From Oenococcus kitaharae DSM 17330 (lineage in GTDB: Bacteria; Bacillota; Bacilli; Lactobacillales; Lactobacillaceae): a stretch of DNA of 64,000 bases. A program made the translations under genes and the position numbers. Of the stretch, positions 42,532 through 52,550 are shown piece after piece. Where the stretch lies: the NCBI RefSeq assembly GCF_000241055.1, contig NZ_CM001398.1:62001-126000 (forward strand). The letters run 5' to 3'. The notes below the pieces were generated by a model that saw only the letters and a list, made by a program, of their open reading frames with translations, had not been told where the DNA came from and made no database searches. Numbering within the stretch: position 1 is the first letter of the stretch; every line of letters begins with the position of its first letter.

Positions 42532-43417
42532 AATTATCGTACCAGCAACCAGCGCTAATATGGGACCAGGCTTTGATTCGCTGGGCCTAGCCGTCAATCT
42601 GTATTTGACAGTGACAATTGTCGGCCCCAGCAGCCAATGGCTGGTGCACCACCCCTTCGGCCCCGATGTTCCCAGCGATGAAAAAAATATGATCGTCTTA
42701 TCAGCATTGACTGTCGATCACGATATTGAACCGCAAGAGCTGCGGATTGAATCAGACATTCCTTTGGCACGCGGCCTGGGATCATCCTCTTCAGCCATCA
42801 TCGCCGGCCTCCTATTAGGCAACGAATTATCATCCACAGTCACATTAAGCAGCGAAACAATTTTCCAGCGTGCTGCTCAAATCGAAGGCCATCCTGATAA
42901 CGTCGCTCCAGCAGTCTTTGGCGGTATTGTTGTTGCTGGGCCCAATCCAGCTAAGCCGAAAACTTTTTTGCACTACCAAGTTCAATTGCCTGCTGATTAT
43001 CTGCCAATTGTTGTGATCCCTGATCGGCAATTAGCAACAAGCACATCACGTGATGTGCTGCCCGACCAGACTGACCGTCGTCAATCAGTGCAAAGCAGCG
43101 CACAAAGCAATATTCTTGTGGCATCACTTTTCAATAACGACTGGGCTAACACGGTACACTTGTTAGAGACAGACCGTTTTCATGAGCCTTATCGTTTAAA
43201 ACTCGTTCCGGAACTGACAGAAGTTCGTCGCATCGCACATGACTTGGGCTTATCCGGCAGCTATTTGTCTGGCGCTGGTACGACCGTCATGACAATCGTC
43301 AAAAAAGATCAAGCAGGCAACCTGCTTGATCAATTAAAAAAATCCGAAAAATTAAAGGGTGCCCAAATTCAAGCTTTATCTTTTGATGCCAAAGGGGCAC
43401 GGGTTATTAGAGATTAA
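42524..43417 (+). CDS. thrB: Homoserine kinase (GHMP family)
   Basis: 297 residues. VPATSANMGPGFDSLGLAV at the start and the ATP loop PLARGLGSSSSAIIAGLL near residue 85 are GHMP kinase motifs; LSGAGTTVMTIV near the end is motif 3. It makes O-phosphohomoserine for ThrC. ATG 42524 with AAAGGAAAA upstream overlaps the end of hom, so synthesis is coupled. A strong terminator follows. Confidence 0.95.
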   Translation: MTKIIVPATSANMGPGFDSLGLAVNLYLTVTIVGPSSQWLVHHPFGPDVPSDEKNMIVLSALTVDHDIEPQELRIESDIPLARGLGSSSSAIIAGLLLGNELSSTVTLSSETIFQRAAQIEGHPDNVAPAVFGGIVVAGPNPAKPKTFLHYQVQLPADYLPIVVIPDRQLATSTSRDVLPDQTDRRQSVQSSAQSNILVASLFNNDWANTVHLLETDRFHEPYRLKLVPELTEVRRIAHDLGLSGSYLSGAGTTVMTIVKKDQAGNLLDQLKKSEKLKGAQIQALSFDAKGARVIRD

Positions 43418-43447
43418 AAAAAGATCCTCATGATGAGGATCTTTTTA
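43415..43447. terminator. Bidirectional terminator between thrB and veg
   Basis: AAAGATCCTCAT / ATGAGGATCTTT stem (12 bp) with A and T runs on both sides; serves both convergent genes. Confidence 0.92.
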
Positions 43448-43449
43448 AA

Positions 43450-43701
43450 TCACGCGCTTTTAACCTCGCGGCCAAAGTTAATATCAATATTCTTCGTTAA
43501 AATATCTGTATAGCTATAAGAAACACGCTCGAACGTTCCTTCGGCCTTATCCAATTGCACAACGAACAGTGACGGATAAGTCTCCAATAAAACACCTTTG
43601 CGAGTCGTGGTCTTTTTGCGACCAGCCTGAGCGATTACCGTGATTTGACTACCGATTTTTGAATCAAGATCGTCTTTGATATTCTGCAGTACTTCTGGCA
43701 T
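43450..43701 (-). CDS. veg: Veg family protein (DUF1021)
   Basis: 83 residues. LQNIKDDLDSKIGSQITVIAQAGRKKTTTRKGVLLETYPSLFVV is the whole-domain signature of Veg, a small SH3-like beta-barrel protein conserved next to ksgA and rnmV in Firmicutes. In B. subtilis it influences biofilm matrix genes; its molecular action is not settled. It sits 70 bp after rsmA. Confidence 0.93.
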   Translation of the reverse strand: MPEVLQNIKDDLDSKIGSQITVIAQAGRKKTTTRKGVLLETYPSLFVVQLDKAEGTFERVSYSYTDILTKNIDINFGREVKSA

Positions 43702-43771
43702 ATAACCTCCTCGCGTTTTTACACTCTTACTATTTTAGCAGATATGGGTAAAATTTACAAGTGTTTGACAA

Positions 43772-44650
43772 TTAGCGAGCAGAAATTACGGCGTTTTTGC
43801 GCAGATTCAACAGTAATTGTTCGTAATTTTCTAGGGTTAAACGCTCACCGCGAATCGAAAGATTAAAGCCGCTGTCAGTCAGAGATTGTTCAATCCGAGC
43901 ACGATTTTCATCTGTTTTGCCGTAGCGGAAAAGCAGGTTGTTGACCAGAGATTTGCGCCGATGAGCGAAGGCGGCTTTAATCAAAGAAAAGAGCTCTTTT
44001 TCATAGGGAAAGGCTTTAAAACCGGCCTTGGGCGTCAGCATTACGACTGCAGAATCGACATTTGGCGAAGGCATGAAGGCTGACCGGGGTACTTGCAGCC
44101 GGATGGTCACGTCCGTACGATATTGGATAGCCAGACTTAATTCCCCGTATTCTTTGCTGCCGACTTGTGCCTGCAGGCGTGCGGCCACCTCTTTTTGCAT
44201 CATGACCGTAATTGATTTAAATGCCAATTTTTCACCCAAGAGGTAAAAAAGAATCGGCGTTGTGATGTAATAAGGCAGGTTGGCGACAATTTTTAAGGAT
44301 TTTGCGTCATGAAAAACAGAAAAATCAGCCTTCAAAATGTCCTGATTGATCACTTTGACATTGTCGTACGGCGCTAAAGTCTCCGCCAAGACAGGAATCA
44401 GTTTTTTATCAATTTCGTAGGCAACGACCTGCCCGGCTGCTTTAGCTAATTGCTCAGTCAACGAACCAATACCAGGGCCGATTTCCAAAACTGTATCATC
44501 CTGATTAATTGCTGCTAATTCAGCAATTTGACGCAGAACGTTTAAATCGATTAAAAAATTCTGTCCAAAACGTTTGCTGGCACGCAGATGATATTTATTC
44601 AAGATACCGGCAGTCCGTGCGGGACTGCCTATTTCTGGTCCTTCAATCAA
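43772..44650 (-). CDS. rsmA: 16S rRNA dimethyladenosine transferase
   Basis: 292 residues. [16 protein letters not shown], the SAM loop [15 protein letters not shown], and [15 protein letters not shown] (motif IV N-L-P-Y) identify KsgA/RsmA, which dimethylates two adjacent adenines in helix 45 of 16S rRNA during 30S maturation. The start codon is TTG inside the end of rnmV; the residues after it ([13 protein letters not shown]) match the family, so the TTG is credible. Confidence 0.95.
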   Translation of the reverse strand: MIEGPEIGSPARTAGILNKYHLRASKRFGQNFLIDLNVLRQIAELAAINQDDTVLEIGPGIGSLTEQLAKAAGQVVAYEIDKKLIPVLAETLAPYDNVKVINQDILKADFSVFHDAKSLKIVANLPYYITTPILFYLLGEKLAFKSITVMMQKEVAARLQAQVGSKEYGELSLAIQYRTDVTIRLQVPRSAFMPSPNVDSAVVMLTPKAGFKAFPYEKELFSLIKAAFAHRRKSLVNNLLFRYGKTDENRARIEQSLTDSGFNLSIRGERLTLENYEQLLLNLRKNAVISAR

Positions 44651-45203
44651 AATTTTCTACCGCTTCTTTCAATTCTTTTTTTGTGATGCCAAACATATTC
44701 AGGCGTTTTAAAAGCTGTTTACCGTTGGTTTGGCCCAGATGCAGCTTGTCTGTTAATTTGCTGCGGCGAACTGCCGAATCCTGTCGATCAATCAGGCCCA
44801 AGCCGCTTAAATCTGCGCGCGTGATTTCTGGGCTGCTCTCTATTGCAGGCTGCTGGACATATTGTGCCAGTAATTTGCGTAGAATGGCCGGATCGGCATG
44901 CTCAACACCTAAAGAGCCTTTATGATGGGGCCGGCCTTCTGACTTTTGCAAGAAAGCCTGTCTGATTGTCGGCACCCGCTGACTGACGATTTTTCTAATC
45001 CGCTCTCCTTGGAAATCGGGATCCGTTAATAGAATCAATTCATGCTGCTGACTGGCTTGGTCAATCATAGCCAGCACAGCCGGACTGATTTTTGACCCAC
45101 CCGTCTCAATTGTCTGGACTTGATTGCCAAAAGCCAAACGAAGCCTGGCTGTATCGTCTTTGCCCTCGACAATAAAGATCGTGCTTTTTACTTTTTCGGC
45201 CAT
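44643..45203 (-). CDS. rnmV: Ribonuclease M5
   Basis: 186 residues. Toprim domain: [13 protein letters not shown] with the catalytic Glu near residue 13 and [13 protein letters not shown] with the D-x-D-like acids near residue 60. The C-terminal half ([14 protein letters not shown]) is family-specific. It matures the ends of 5S rRNA. Overlaps rsmA by 8 bp and the end of tatD by 16 bp, an operon common to Firmicutes. Confidence 0.94.
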   Translation of the reverse strand: MAEKVKSTIFIVEGKDDTARLRLAFGNQVQTIETGGSKISPAVLAMIDQASQQHELILLTDPDFQGERIRKIVSQRVPTIRQAFLQKSEGRPHHKGSLGVEHADPAILRKLLAQYVQQPAIESSPEITRADLSGLGLIDRQDSAVRRSKLTDKLHLGQTNGKQLLKRLNMFGITKKELKEAVENFD

Positions 45204-45988
45204 AGACGATGCCCGTTTCTCATCGTAATTTGGGCTAATTCATCACGATCAATGCCTAAAATAGCAGCCAGGCCGTCAACGACAAATTTCGTCCAAGCCG
45301 GTTCATTGGTCTTGCCACGATGAGGAACCGGCGCCAGATAAGGCGCATCTGTCTCGACTAAAAGCCGGTCCAAAGGCACGACTTTAGCCGCTTCATGAAT
45401 TTCTTTGGCATTTTTAAAAGTGACCATGCCGGAAAAACTAATATAACCGCCCAAATTAACCAGCTTCTCTGCCTGATGCCAATCACCGGCAAAAGAATGC
45501 ATTTCGAATTTTTTGATGCCTTGTTCCTGCAAAATACGGTAGATATCATCAAAAGAATCGCGCATATGAATTGTGACCGGGAGATCAAATTCAGTGGCCA
45601 ATTGTAAATGTTTTTCAAAAGCAGCCAATTGTGTCTGACGGTCAAATCCTTTAAAATGCCAATCCAAGCCCGTCTCGCCAACGCCGATCACAGCCGGATC
45701 AGATAACTGCTGGCGTAAAGGTTCTTGGGCAGCAGCATCAAATCCGCCCGTATCTTCAGGCTGAAAACCAACAATTGCCCGCACACCCTCATCAGCAAAA
45801 TCATGGGCAATCTGAATCGCACGCAAATTAGCTTGAGCGTCATAACCGACCACATTCATTTCCATTACACGAAATTCGTGTGCACGGCCAACATAAGCCG
45901 CCACATCGTGATATAAAGCATCATCATTTAAATGCGTATGGGTATCGTAAACATCCCCAGGAATTTTAGTCGGATCGTAAATAGTCAT
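45188..45988 (-). CDS. TatD family metal-dependent deoxyribonuclease
   Basis: 266 residues. YDTHTHLND is the N-terminal H-x-H metal site, GVGETGLDWHFKGFDRQ carries the Glu/His motif, PVTIHMRDSFDD and MHSFAGDWHQAE supply further His ligands, and LVETDAPYLAP the final Asp. Family members are 3'-5' exonucleases or D-aminoacyl-tRNA deacylase-like enzymes. First gene of the tatD-rnmV-rsmA-veg block. Confidence 0.93.
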   Translation of the reverse strand: MTIYDPTKIPGDVYDTHTHLNDDALYHDVAAYVGRAHEFRVMEMNVVGYDAQANLRAIQIAHDFADEGVRAIVGFQPEDTGGFDAAAQEPLRQQLSDPAVIGVGETGLDWHFKGFDRQTQLAAFEKHLQLATEFDLPVTIHMRDSFDDIYRILQEQGIKKFEMHSFAGDWHQAEKLVNLGGYISFSGMVTFKNAKEIHEAAKVVPLDRLLVETDAPYLAPVPHRGKTNEPAWTKFVVDGLAAILGIDRDELAQITMRNGHRLWPKK

Positions 45989-46011
45989 GTTTCCAGTATA
46001 AAAGAAAAAGG

Positions 46012-46947
46012 CTATCTAGTTGAGCCTAATACCTGTGCAGTCTTATCTTTAATAAAGTCAGCTGACCGCTCCAGTTTCTCTTTTTCCTCGTCAGTCAGTG
46101 CCAAAGCCAACTGCTTAACAATTCCCTGCTTGCCGATGATTGCCGGATAGCCTAAATAAGAATCCAAAGGTGCGTAATAATTTGAAACTGGCAGCTCCTC
46201 ATGAGCATCTTCGATGATCGCTTTTAACAATCTGCTGGCGGCGGCTGCGATTCCGAAATTCGTATAACGTTTGCCAAAGAAAACTGTATGACCGCCCATT
46301 TTAGCATCGTGATCAATTTGATCCAAATCCAGCTGCGTCTTAGATTCTGCCAACAATTCTTGAATCGGGCGGCCTAAGACACGCACAGTCGACCAAGCGA
46401 CAAATTGCGAATTGCCATGCTCGCCCAAGCTGTAACCATCAACGCTGCGCGGATCAATATCCAAAGCGGCGGCTGTCGCGCGTTTCATACGAGAAGAATC
46501 CAGCAGCGTGCCGGTTCCTAGAACGCGATTTCGATCAAAGCCGGTCAAGCGCTGAAATAACGATGCGATCACGTCGCAAGGATTGGAAATCACGACCAAA
46601 ACACCATGAAAACCGCTAGCCTTTAATTGCGGTGCACTCTCCTCGACATATTTTTTTGTAAAAGGCAGCTCAGCAAAACGATCCGTCGGCGTCTTCCAAG
46701 CCTCAGCTATATTGCCAAAAGCGCTGACAACAATATCAGCATCCTTCAAGTCTGCATATCCGCCAGCAAAAACACGCGTATGAGAAGCTAAATTAGCCTG
46801 CATATCCTGTAAATCCATGACATCAGCGGCCACTTTATCAGCTTTCGGATCAATTAAGACTAGTTCGGAAGCCAAACCCAATGTGACGATCTGCTGGGCT
46901 AAAGTCGAGCCGACATGCCCACTGCCTAAAATCCCAATTTTCGTCAT
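46012..46947 (-). CDS. L-2-hydroxyisocaproate dehydrogenase-like (LDH/MDH family)
   Basis: 311 residues. KIGILGSGHVGSTLAQQI is the NAD loop and IDPKADKVAADVMDLQDM ends with the Asp that favours NAD+. SNPCDVI and the active-site block SLGEHGNSQFVAWSTV hold the catalytic His. The sequence resembles L-HicDH of Weissella confusa (as remembered: SGFHGVLVVISNP, NLGEHGNSQFVAWSTVRV) more than it does classical L-LDH, so reduction of branched 2-oxo acids is the better call than lactate formation. The gene follows the aldo/keto reductase by 2 bp. Confidence 0.82.
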   Translation of the reverse strand: MTKIGILGSGHVGSTLAQQIVTLGLASELVLIDPKADKVAADVMDLQDMQANLASHTRVFAGGYADLKDADIVVSAFGNIAEAWKTPTDRFAELPFTKKYVEESAPQLKASGFHGVLVVISNPCDVIASLFQRLTGFDRNRVLGTGTLLDSSRMKRATAAALDIDPRSVDGYSLGEHGNSQFVAWSTVRVLGRPIQELLAESKTQLDLDQIDHDAKMGGHTVFFGKRYTNFGIAAAASRLLKAIIEDAHEELPVSNYYAPLDSYLGYPAIIGKQGIVKQLALALTDEEKEKLERSADFIKDKTAQVLGSTR

Positions 46948-46949
46948 GA

Positions 46950-47801
46950 TCAGCCCTGAGTCCTATTGTGAGAGTGCATCGGAGCCGCATCAGCAGAAGC
47001 GTTTAAAACGGCCATATCTGCGTCTGAAATCTGAAAATCAAGCTGGCTGTCTTCTTCAATATGCTGCCGGCTGCGTGCTTTTGGCAAGGTGACCGTGCCA
47101 TTTTGCAGAGTGAAACGCAGTGCTAACTGCGGCACGCTGACCTGATACTTGTCAGCTAATTGCTGCACAGACGGCGTGTTTAAAATATCGCCCGTAGCCA
47201 ATGGCGAATAGGCTTCGATACGAATGTCGTTTTCCTTAGCAAAAGCCGAAATTTTCGGCTCGGTAAAACCAATATAATACTGAATCTGATTGACTACCGG
47301 CTTAATTTCAGCAATATTCAAAATGTTTGTCATATCATGGACATCGAAATTAGACAGGCCGATCGAACGAATCCGGCCGGAACGCTGCAATTCTTCCAGC
47401 GTTTTCCAGGTCTCTGTATTCTCACTGTCAAAGTGGCGACGGCCGGCTTGCGACCAAGGCCAAGGGCCGTGAATCAAATACAAGTCGATATAATCAAGAT
47501 TTAAAGCTGTCATTGAGCGGTCAAAATCGGCCAGAATGGCATCACGTGTCTTATCGCCGGCTGGTAATTTGGTCGTCACCCAAAGATCTTCTCTTTTAAC
47601 ATCAGAATCCGCAATCGCTTGGCCAACAGAATGTTCGTTGCCGTAAGCACGGGCCGTGTCGATATGGCGATACCCTGTTTGCAAAGCTAAACTGACTGCA
47701 TCATAAGCCGTCTTGCCCTCAGCTGTCTGCCAAGTGCCAAAACCGATTTTTGGAATCTTAGTTCCGTTATTTAAAGTATACGTATCTGTTAAAACTGACA
47801 T
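46950..47801 (-). CDS. Aldo/keto reductase
   Basis: 283 residues, full (beta/alpha)8 family length. The catalytic tetrad is visible: Asp in HIDTARAYGNE, Tyr in that same segment, Lys in WVTTKLPAGD and His in YLIHGPWPW. SNFDVHDM and the C-terminal PKARSRQHIEED form the NADPH site. Similar to 2,5-diketo-gluconate reductases and YtbE-like enzymes; substrate probably broad aldehydes. Operon with the hydroxyacid dehydrogenase, suggesting joint 2-oxo acid or carbonyl reduction and cofactor regeneration. Confidence 0.92.
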   Translation of the reverse strand: MSVLTDTYTLNNGTKIPKIGFGTWQTAEGKTAYDAVSLALQTGYRHIDTARAYGNEHSVGQAIADSDVKREDLWVTTKLPAGDKTRDAILADFDRSMTALNLDYIDLYLIHGPWPWSQAGRRHFDSENTETWKTLEELQRSGRIRSIGLSNFDVHDMTNILNIAEIKPVVNQIQYYIGFTEPKISAFAKENDIRIEAYSPLATGDILNTPSVQQLADKYQVSVPQLALRFTLQNGTVTLPKARSRQHIEEDSQLDFQISDADMAVLNASADAAPMHSHNRTQG

Positions 47802-47854
47802 CGCTGCCTCCTACTAATGAACATTATCCTGCTTCAAAGTGAGAAAATTAAGGT

Positions 47855-48298
47855 ATGGCAGAAAAAGATTTATCACGTTTAACTAAAGAACAATTTAATG
47901 TCACACAAAAAGGCGCTACTGAACGCCCTTTTAGTGGAAAATATGATAATTTTTACGAAGCTGGTATCTATGTAGACGTCGTCGATGGCACACCGCTGTT
48001 TTCCAGCCAGGATAAATATGATGCCGAATGCGGTTGGCCAAGTTTTACTAAGCCGATTGCCGACCCGAATATCGTCGAAAAGACCGACGCCTCTTTTGGT
48101 ATGACACGCACGGAAGTCAGAAGTAAGGCCGCCAACAGCCACTTGGGCCACGTCTTTGACGACGGTCCCTTAGACAGCGGCGGATTGCGCTTTTGCATCA
48201 ATTCAGCTGCCTTGCGCTTTGTCCCGCTGGCTGATTTAAAGACCGAAGGCTACGGCGATTACGCTAAACTGTTCGACAAGCATCAAGCGCAGTCGTAA
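47855..48298 (+). CDS. msrB: Peptide methionine (R)-S-oxide reductase
   Basis: 147 residues. [48 protein letters not shown] and [12 protein letters not shown] (catalytic Cys) are the MsrB motifs. The zinc-binding C-x-x-C pairs of the metal form are absent. It reduces the R-epimer of methionine sulfoxide. Divergent from the aldo/keto reductase; TTAAGGT before the ATG. Its end overlaps a convergent small gene by 16 bp. Confidence 0.95.
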   Translation: MAEKDLSRLTKEQFNVTQKGATERPFSGKYDNFYEAGIYVDVVDGTPLFSSQDKYDAECGWPSFTKPIADPNIVEKTDASFGMTRTEVRSKAANSHLGHVFDDGPLDSGGLRFCINSAALRFVPLADLKTEGYGDYAKLFDKHQAQS

Positions 48299-48507
48299 CT
48301 GGGTTTTTCGCCTTCGTAAACATCAAGAATTTTACCAGACGGATCGACCGTGATTTCATCATACTGCCCGAATAATTCCTCATAATCCGGATTGATAGGC
48401 AGATCTTGAAGTTCCTTTTCATTGGCCGTTGGGCCGGAAATAATTAGATGCTGCGGATCAATTTGGTTCAGCAGCTCTTTTTTTTGAAAAATACCGTAAT
48501 CACTCAT
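48283..48507 (-). CDS. Small protein of unknown function
   Basis: About 74 residues ([20 protein letters not shown]...), not recognised. It is acidic with a proline-containing middle ([18 protein letters not shown]) and ends YDCA. ATG 48507 is chosen for AAGGA nine bases upstream; ATG 48528 (with GGGGTG) is an alternative. The 3' end overlaps msrB on the other strand. Codon use looks normal. Function unknown. Confidence 0.55.
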   Translation of the reverse strand: MSDYGIFQKKELLNQIDPQHLIISGPTANEKELQDLPINPDYEELFGQYDEITVDPSGKILDVYEGEKPSYDCA

Positions 48508-48585
48508 TTTCAAATGTCCTTGAATCATTTCGTACACCCCGCTTTCTATGTTAAACATTCGCGAAAATTTTGCATTGCACCGCGT

Positions 48586-49446
48586 TTAACGACTTAAAAT
48601 TGCTAAAATCGTGTCCAGCACGCCGTCATGATTGTTATCAGCAGCTGTCAAACGGCTCTTGTCAAAATACTGCTTCAATTCCGCTTGCGAGTTGGGCATG
48701 ATATAGGGTTGGCCGACATATTGGAGCATCTCCAAATCATTCAGCCCGTCGCCGAAGGCTGCCATCTGGCCAGCCGGAATTTTCAAGTCATTGGCCAGCC
48801 TTTGCAGCCCAGTCGCTTTATCAGCACCGGCATTGACAATATCGATCGCGCCAAAACCCGACGTCGGCGTACGCAGGCCGGTTAACAGCGGATCATTTTC
48901 CAGCATGTCTAAAAACTGCTGGCCGGAATCCTGTTTCCAGTTGAGTGAAATTTTATCAATCGGGATCGTAATCTGGTAAAAAGAATCAATTGCCTGCCAA
49001 TTAGGATAAAAATCGCTGATTGTTCCAGCGAAAAAAATCTGTGTCTTGGGATTTTGGACCGATTCCTGCCAATCAGGTGCAAAAGAACTGCCCTCTCCGG
49101 CAAACACAGCCGAAGTCGGTTTCGTGTCCAAAACCTGCAGCAAATCATAAATTCGCCTGACTTTTATCGGATTAATGACAGATTGATGCAGACGTTGATG
49201 ACCCTTTTGAATGTAAGCACCGTTTTCTGCAACCATGGAAATCACATCCCCTTGCGGATCAAAGGGCGAAAAGAATTTGTTGATGCGCATGGCTTGATTG
49301 CCCGTTGCCAGCACGAAATGCTTCTTTTGCTGGCGCAGCAAGTCGACGACCTGTTTCATTTTTTTCTGATTGAAGTGATTGTGGCTGTCTAACAGCGTCC
49401 CATCCATATCACTGGCAAATAAGCGAATCGTTCCTGTCTCTGTCAT
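48586..49446 (-). CDS. Cof-type HAD phosphatase
   Basis: 286 residues. [16 protein letters not shown] is HAD motif I with the nucleophile Asp, VLATGNQ motif II, and [10 protein letters not shown] motif IV (G-D-x-x-N-D), with a C2B cap between. Members remove phosphate from sugar phosphates, PLP or flavin intermediates. Its start overlaps cysS by 4 bp. Substrate unknown. Confidence 0.93.
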   Translation of the reverse strand: MTETGTIRLFASDMDGTLLDSHNHFNQKKMKQVVDLLRQQKKHFVLATGNQAMRINKFFSPFDPQGDVISMVAENGAYIQKGHQRLHQSVINPIKVRRIYDLLQVLDTKPTSAVFAGEGSSFAPDWQESVQNPKTQIFFAGTISDFYPNWQAIDSFYQITIPIDKISLNWKQDSGQQFLDMLENDPLLTGLRTPTSGFGAIDIVNAGADKATGLQRLANDLKIPAGQMAAFGDGLNDLEMLQYVGQPYIMPNSQAELKQYFDKSRLTAADNNHDGVLDTILAILSR

Positions 49447-50849
49447 GCTTTCTCCGTGTGCTGGCCATCGGGTAAATCCTTGACTAGATAACCTAAGGCG
49501 TGAATCTGATCGCGCAAACGATCAGAAGCGGCCCAATCTTTGTCAATGCGAGCCTGTTTGCGAGCCGCCAATAATTGTGACACATTATCAGGCAGCGGAC
49601 GAGCGGCAGCATTGGCTTGCAAATCAATCCCAAAGACGCCCATCAATTGGGACAGTATGGCGAGAATGGCATCAGCAGAATCTTGTTTGGATCGACCGCT
49701 GTCAGCATAGGAATTAGCTAGCTTTACGAGCTCAAAAACGGCTGACAGAGCGTTAGCAACATTAAAATCATCATCCATAGCTGTGACGAAATTCTTTTCA
49801 ATCACGGCCAAATTATCTGTAATCTCAGCATCGGCACCAACTGTTTTGCTGGCATGGGCCAGACGCTGATAAGCTTGGCGGATGCGGTCCAATTCAACTT
49901 TGGCACGATCCAATTCATCAGCTGAATAATTGATCGGACGGCGATAATGTGTGGCTGACATGAAATAGCGAATCACCTGCGGGTCATCATAGGAAGCCAA
50001 AAGATCATGCACAGTCGTAAAGTTGCCCAGCGACTTGCTCATTTTTTCGTTGTTCACATTGACAAAGCCGTTATGCAGCCAGTAATGAACAAATGTCTTG
50101 CCCGTATGTGCTTCGGATTGAGCGATTTCATCTGTATGGTGCGGGAAAACTAAATCAATGCCGCCACCGTGAATATCAATCGTATCGCCAAGATACTTGG
50201 TCGACATGACTGAGCATTCAATATGCCAGCCTGGACGCCCCTGCCCCCACGGAGACTGCCATTTAATCACATGGCGCGGCTCGTTTTTCCAAAGAGCAAA
50301 ATCCAGCGGATCCTCTTTTAAAGCCAAAGCACCGTCATCCAGACGGCCTGAAGCACCTGTTTCCAAATCATCGAGGCTTTCATGTACCAAAGCCGTGTAA
50401 TTCTTGGCCTTTCGGACACGAAAATAGACATCCCCAGATGATTCGTAGGCATAACCTTTATCAATCAAATCAGCGATGAAAGCGATAATGTCATCAATGA
50501 CGTCAGTGGCTTTAGTCCGCGTTGTGGCCGGCAGAATATTAAGCGGCTTGGTATCGGCGTAAAAGGCCTTGATGTATTTATCGGCGATTTCCTTTTCGCT
50601 GACACCCTCTTCTTGGGCGCGATTAATGATTTTATCGTCAACATCCGTAAAATTCGAGACAAAGTTCACCTGATAACCCCGATAAATCAGGTAACGGCGG
50701 ATTGTATCAAAAGCAATCGACGAACGCGCGTTTCCCACGTGAATATAGTTGTAAACAGTCGGCCCGCAGACATACATGGTTACTTTTCCGGCTTGGATGG
50801 GCTTGAAGACTTCTTTGCTTGCACTTGCGGTGTTGTAAACTTTCAGCAT
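49443..50849 (-). CDS. cysS: Cysteinyl-tRNA synthetase
   Basis: 468 residues. [19 protein letters not shown] has the zinc Cys and the HIGH-like motif (H-V-G-N), [11 protein letters not shown] follows, WHIECSVMS supplies another zinc ligand, [14 protein letters not shown] the zinc His, and EKMSKSLGN is the KMSKS loop. It charges tRNA-Cys. The 177-bp region upstream (50850-51026) shows no T-box elements. Confidence 0.96.
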   Translation of the reverse strand: MLKVYNTASASKEVFKPIQAGKVTMYVCGPTVYNYIHVGNARSSIAFDTIRRYLIYRGYQVNFVSNFTDVDDKIINRAQEEGVSEKEIADKYIKAFYADTKPLNILPATTRTKATDVIDDIIAFIADLIDKGYAYESSGDVYFRVRKAKNYTALVHESLDDLETGASGRLDDGALALKEDPLDFALWKNEPRHVIKWQSPWGQGRPGWHIECSVMSTKYLGDTIDIHGGGIDLVFPHHTDEIAQSEAHTGKTFVHYWLHNGFVNVNNEKMSKSLGNFTTVHDLLASYDDPQVIRYFMSATHYRRPINYSADELDRAKVELDRIRQAYQRLAHASKTVGADAEITDNLAVIEKNFVTAMDDDFNVANALSAVFELVKLANSYADSGRSKQDSADAILAILSQLMGVFGIDLQANAAARPLPDNVSQLLAARKQARIDKDWAASDRLRDQIHALGYLVKDLPDGQHTEKA

Positions 50850-51026
50850 AATTCTATTTTACCTATCTCTGTCAATTCGAACATCGAAGCGCATTCAATT
50901 CTATTTATTTATTCGTCTGATTGAAAATAGTTGGCTGCGGCCGAATTGAATTCATGAGCATTCCTGCACTAGTTAGAAAAACAATGATCAAAAAACAATA
51001 CTTTTAAGCGGTGGTGAACGTAAGCC

Positions 51027-51515
51027 TTAATGCGAAGATTTATCCGAAGATGTGCTATTTTTTAACAATTCCTTTTGCAGTTTTAAGGATTGTTCCAGCA
51101 AATCATTATTGCGCTGCTGGGCTTTCAGCAATTTTTTGGTTTCTTCCAACTGAGCATTGTAGCCGAATGCTTCGGAGGCGTTTTTCACAAGGAATTTATT
51201 GATTAGTTTCACAAAAAAGAAGACGCAGGCCGCGATCGCACATAAGGTGAGGACGTTTTCAAAAACAGTTCTGGAAGGATCCAGCACCAGTCTGAGATTG
51301 GCCGTATGACGCGGTGAAAATAAAAGCAGCGACATAAAATAAAACAAGTTCGATGCCAGGCTGATGACGCTTTTGATTAAATCGGTCAGGCTGCCGCCGA
51401 CGATCACACCAATTGACAGCTGAATGATCGTTGGCGAGGTAATAAATTTCCGAAACTGATCGGCCTGTTCGCTGGCCAAAGTATCTTTAAGCTGGATTTT
51501 AAAATTCTTTTTCAT
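51027..51515 (-). CDS. MscL-like mechanosensitive channel homologue
   Basis: 162 residues. FRKFITSPTIIQLSIGVIVGGSLTDLIKSVIS (residues about 21-52) follows the pattern of MscL TM1 (basic helix, then G-V-V-I-G-G), and FENVLTLCAIAACVFFFVKLINKFL (about 85-110) matches TM2 with F-x-x-K-x-x-N. The loop between them is hydrophobic and unlike the usual sequence, and the C-terminal 50 residues form a Gln/Leu/Lys-rich coiled coil longer than in MscL. Role would be osmotic release; divergence makes the exact gating uncertain. ATG 51515 follows AGGAG. Confidence 0.65.
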   Translation of the reverse strand: MKKNFKIQLKDTLASEQADQFRKFITSPTIIQLSIGVIVGGSLTDLIKSVISLASNLFYFMSLLLFSPRHTANLRLVLDPSRTVFENVLTLCAIAACVFFFVKLINKFLVKNASEAFGYNAQLEETKKLLKAQQRNNDLLEQSLKLQKELLKNSTSSDKSSH

Positions 51516-51557
51516 CAGATTGCTCCTGTCAACTGTATTACTGTCTATTTTTCCATG

Positions 51558-51588
51558 AAAAAACCCGCTAATCAAGCAGCGGGTTTTA
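51558..51588 (-). terminator. Terminator after mleP
   Basis: AACCCGCT / AGCGGGTT hairpin followed by TTTTTTC on the minus strand. The same stem arms recur at 55133-55169 after mleR. Confidence 0.85.
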
Positions 51589-51605
51589 AATATGATGATT
51601 TATCT

Positions 51606-52550
51606 TCAAACTAATTGCATCAAGATCGGTACAACAATGATAAACAAGACAGTCGAAGTGGTCACAACATTCGTGGCATATTCAACATCCCCATGGCTCT
51701 GTCCGACCAAAATAGGCAGGACCGCCAATCCTGGAGCAGCCGATTGAATAATCAAAGTTGATGATTCCAAGGATGGCATACCAGCAGCAAACAAATGCAA
51801 AATACCAATCATTAAGGCTGGTGCAATGATAAAGCGGCCGATCAGGACAAGAATCGAATCTCGGTCAAAATGAATTGATTTCAATCCAGCATCGGCCAGC
51901 ACAATGCCGATATAAATCAGAGACATCGGTGTGACAATCCCGCCAACCGTAGAAAAAGTCGTATCAATCCAGGCCGGTACTGGAATAGCCAGCAATAAGA
52001 ACACCAGCGAAAACAGGAAACCAACTAAAGGCATCGGCAGTAGTTTTTTCCAATTAAAGGATGTTTTGGTGCCTTTGTCTTTTGTCGGATCATCAGCTGA
52101 AATGAAGAAGACGCCAATCGCCCAAGTCGAAATCGTATTCATAACATAATAAATCAAGAAATAAGGCATAGACTTGCTGCCAAACAAAGCCAGATTCAAA
52201 GGCAGGCCAATGAAAATCGTGTTTGCGTTGACAAACATATTAATAAAGGTACCGCGCCGTCCAGCACGAATTCTAAATATTTTTGTCAGTAGATAAGCAA
52301 TGACATAACCCAAAAAGAAGCTGGCCGCCGCAAATAACAATCCGCCTGACAGAGAAACCAGCCGGCCGCGCGTCAAATAACGCAGCACGCTGACAAAAAT
52401 CGATAAAGGCAAAGCAATATTCATAATTAAATAAGAAATATTGCCTTTAAAGGAATCGCTCAATTTGCCTGAGCGCCGCAAAATATATCCCAAAGCGATG
52501 ATCAAAACAATTTCAACTACGCTTTGAACACTTGTAATAAAGGCATTCAT
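51606..52550 (-). CDS. mleP: Malate permease, AEC (auxin efflux carrier) family
   Basis: 314 residues with about ten membrane segments (IVLIIALGYILRRSGKL at the start, MNIALPLSIFVSVLRYL, PVPAWIDTTFSTVGGIVTPMSLIYIGIVLADAG in the second half). This is the AEC fold used for malate/lactate transport in malolactic bacteria. Its ATG overlaps the mleA stop as TAATG, so expression normally depends on translation through mleA; the nonsense codon 585 bp upstream may reduce it by polarity. The protein itself looks intact. Confidence 0.9.
   Translation of the reverse strand: MNAFITSVQSVVEIVLIIALGYILRRSGKLSDSFKGNISYLIMNIALPLSIFVSVLRYLTRGRLVSLSGGLLFAAASFFLGYVIAYLLTKIFRIRAGRRGTFINMFVNANTIFIGLPLNLALFGSKSMPYFLIYYVMNTISTWAIGVFFISADDPTKDKGTKTSFNWKKLLPMPLVGFLFSLVFLLLAIPVPAWIDTTFSTVGGIVTPMSLIYIGIVLADAGLKSIHFDRDSILVLIGRFIIAPALMIGILHLFAAGMPSLESSTLIIQSAAPGLAVLPILVGQSHGDVEYATNVVTTSTVLFIIVVPILMQLV

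Noticed and set aside
46012-46947. Main L-lactate dehydrogenase
   Set aside because: Oenococci make D-lactate from glucose, and the active-site block matches hydroxyisocaproate dehydrogenase better than L-LDH.
50850-51026. T-box leader for cysS
   Set aside because: No specifier loop, antiterminator or terminator hairpin is present in the 177-bp region.
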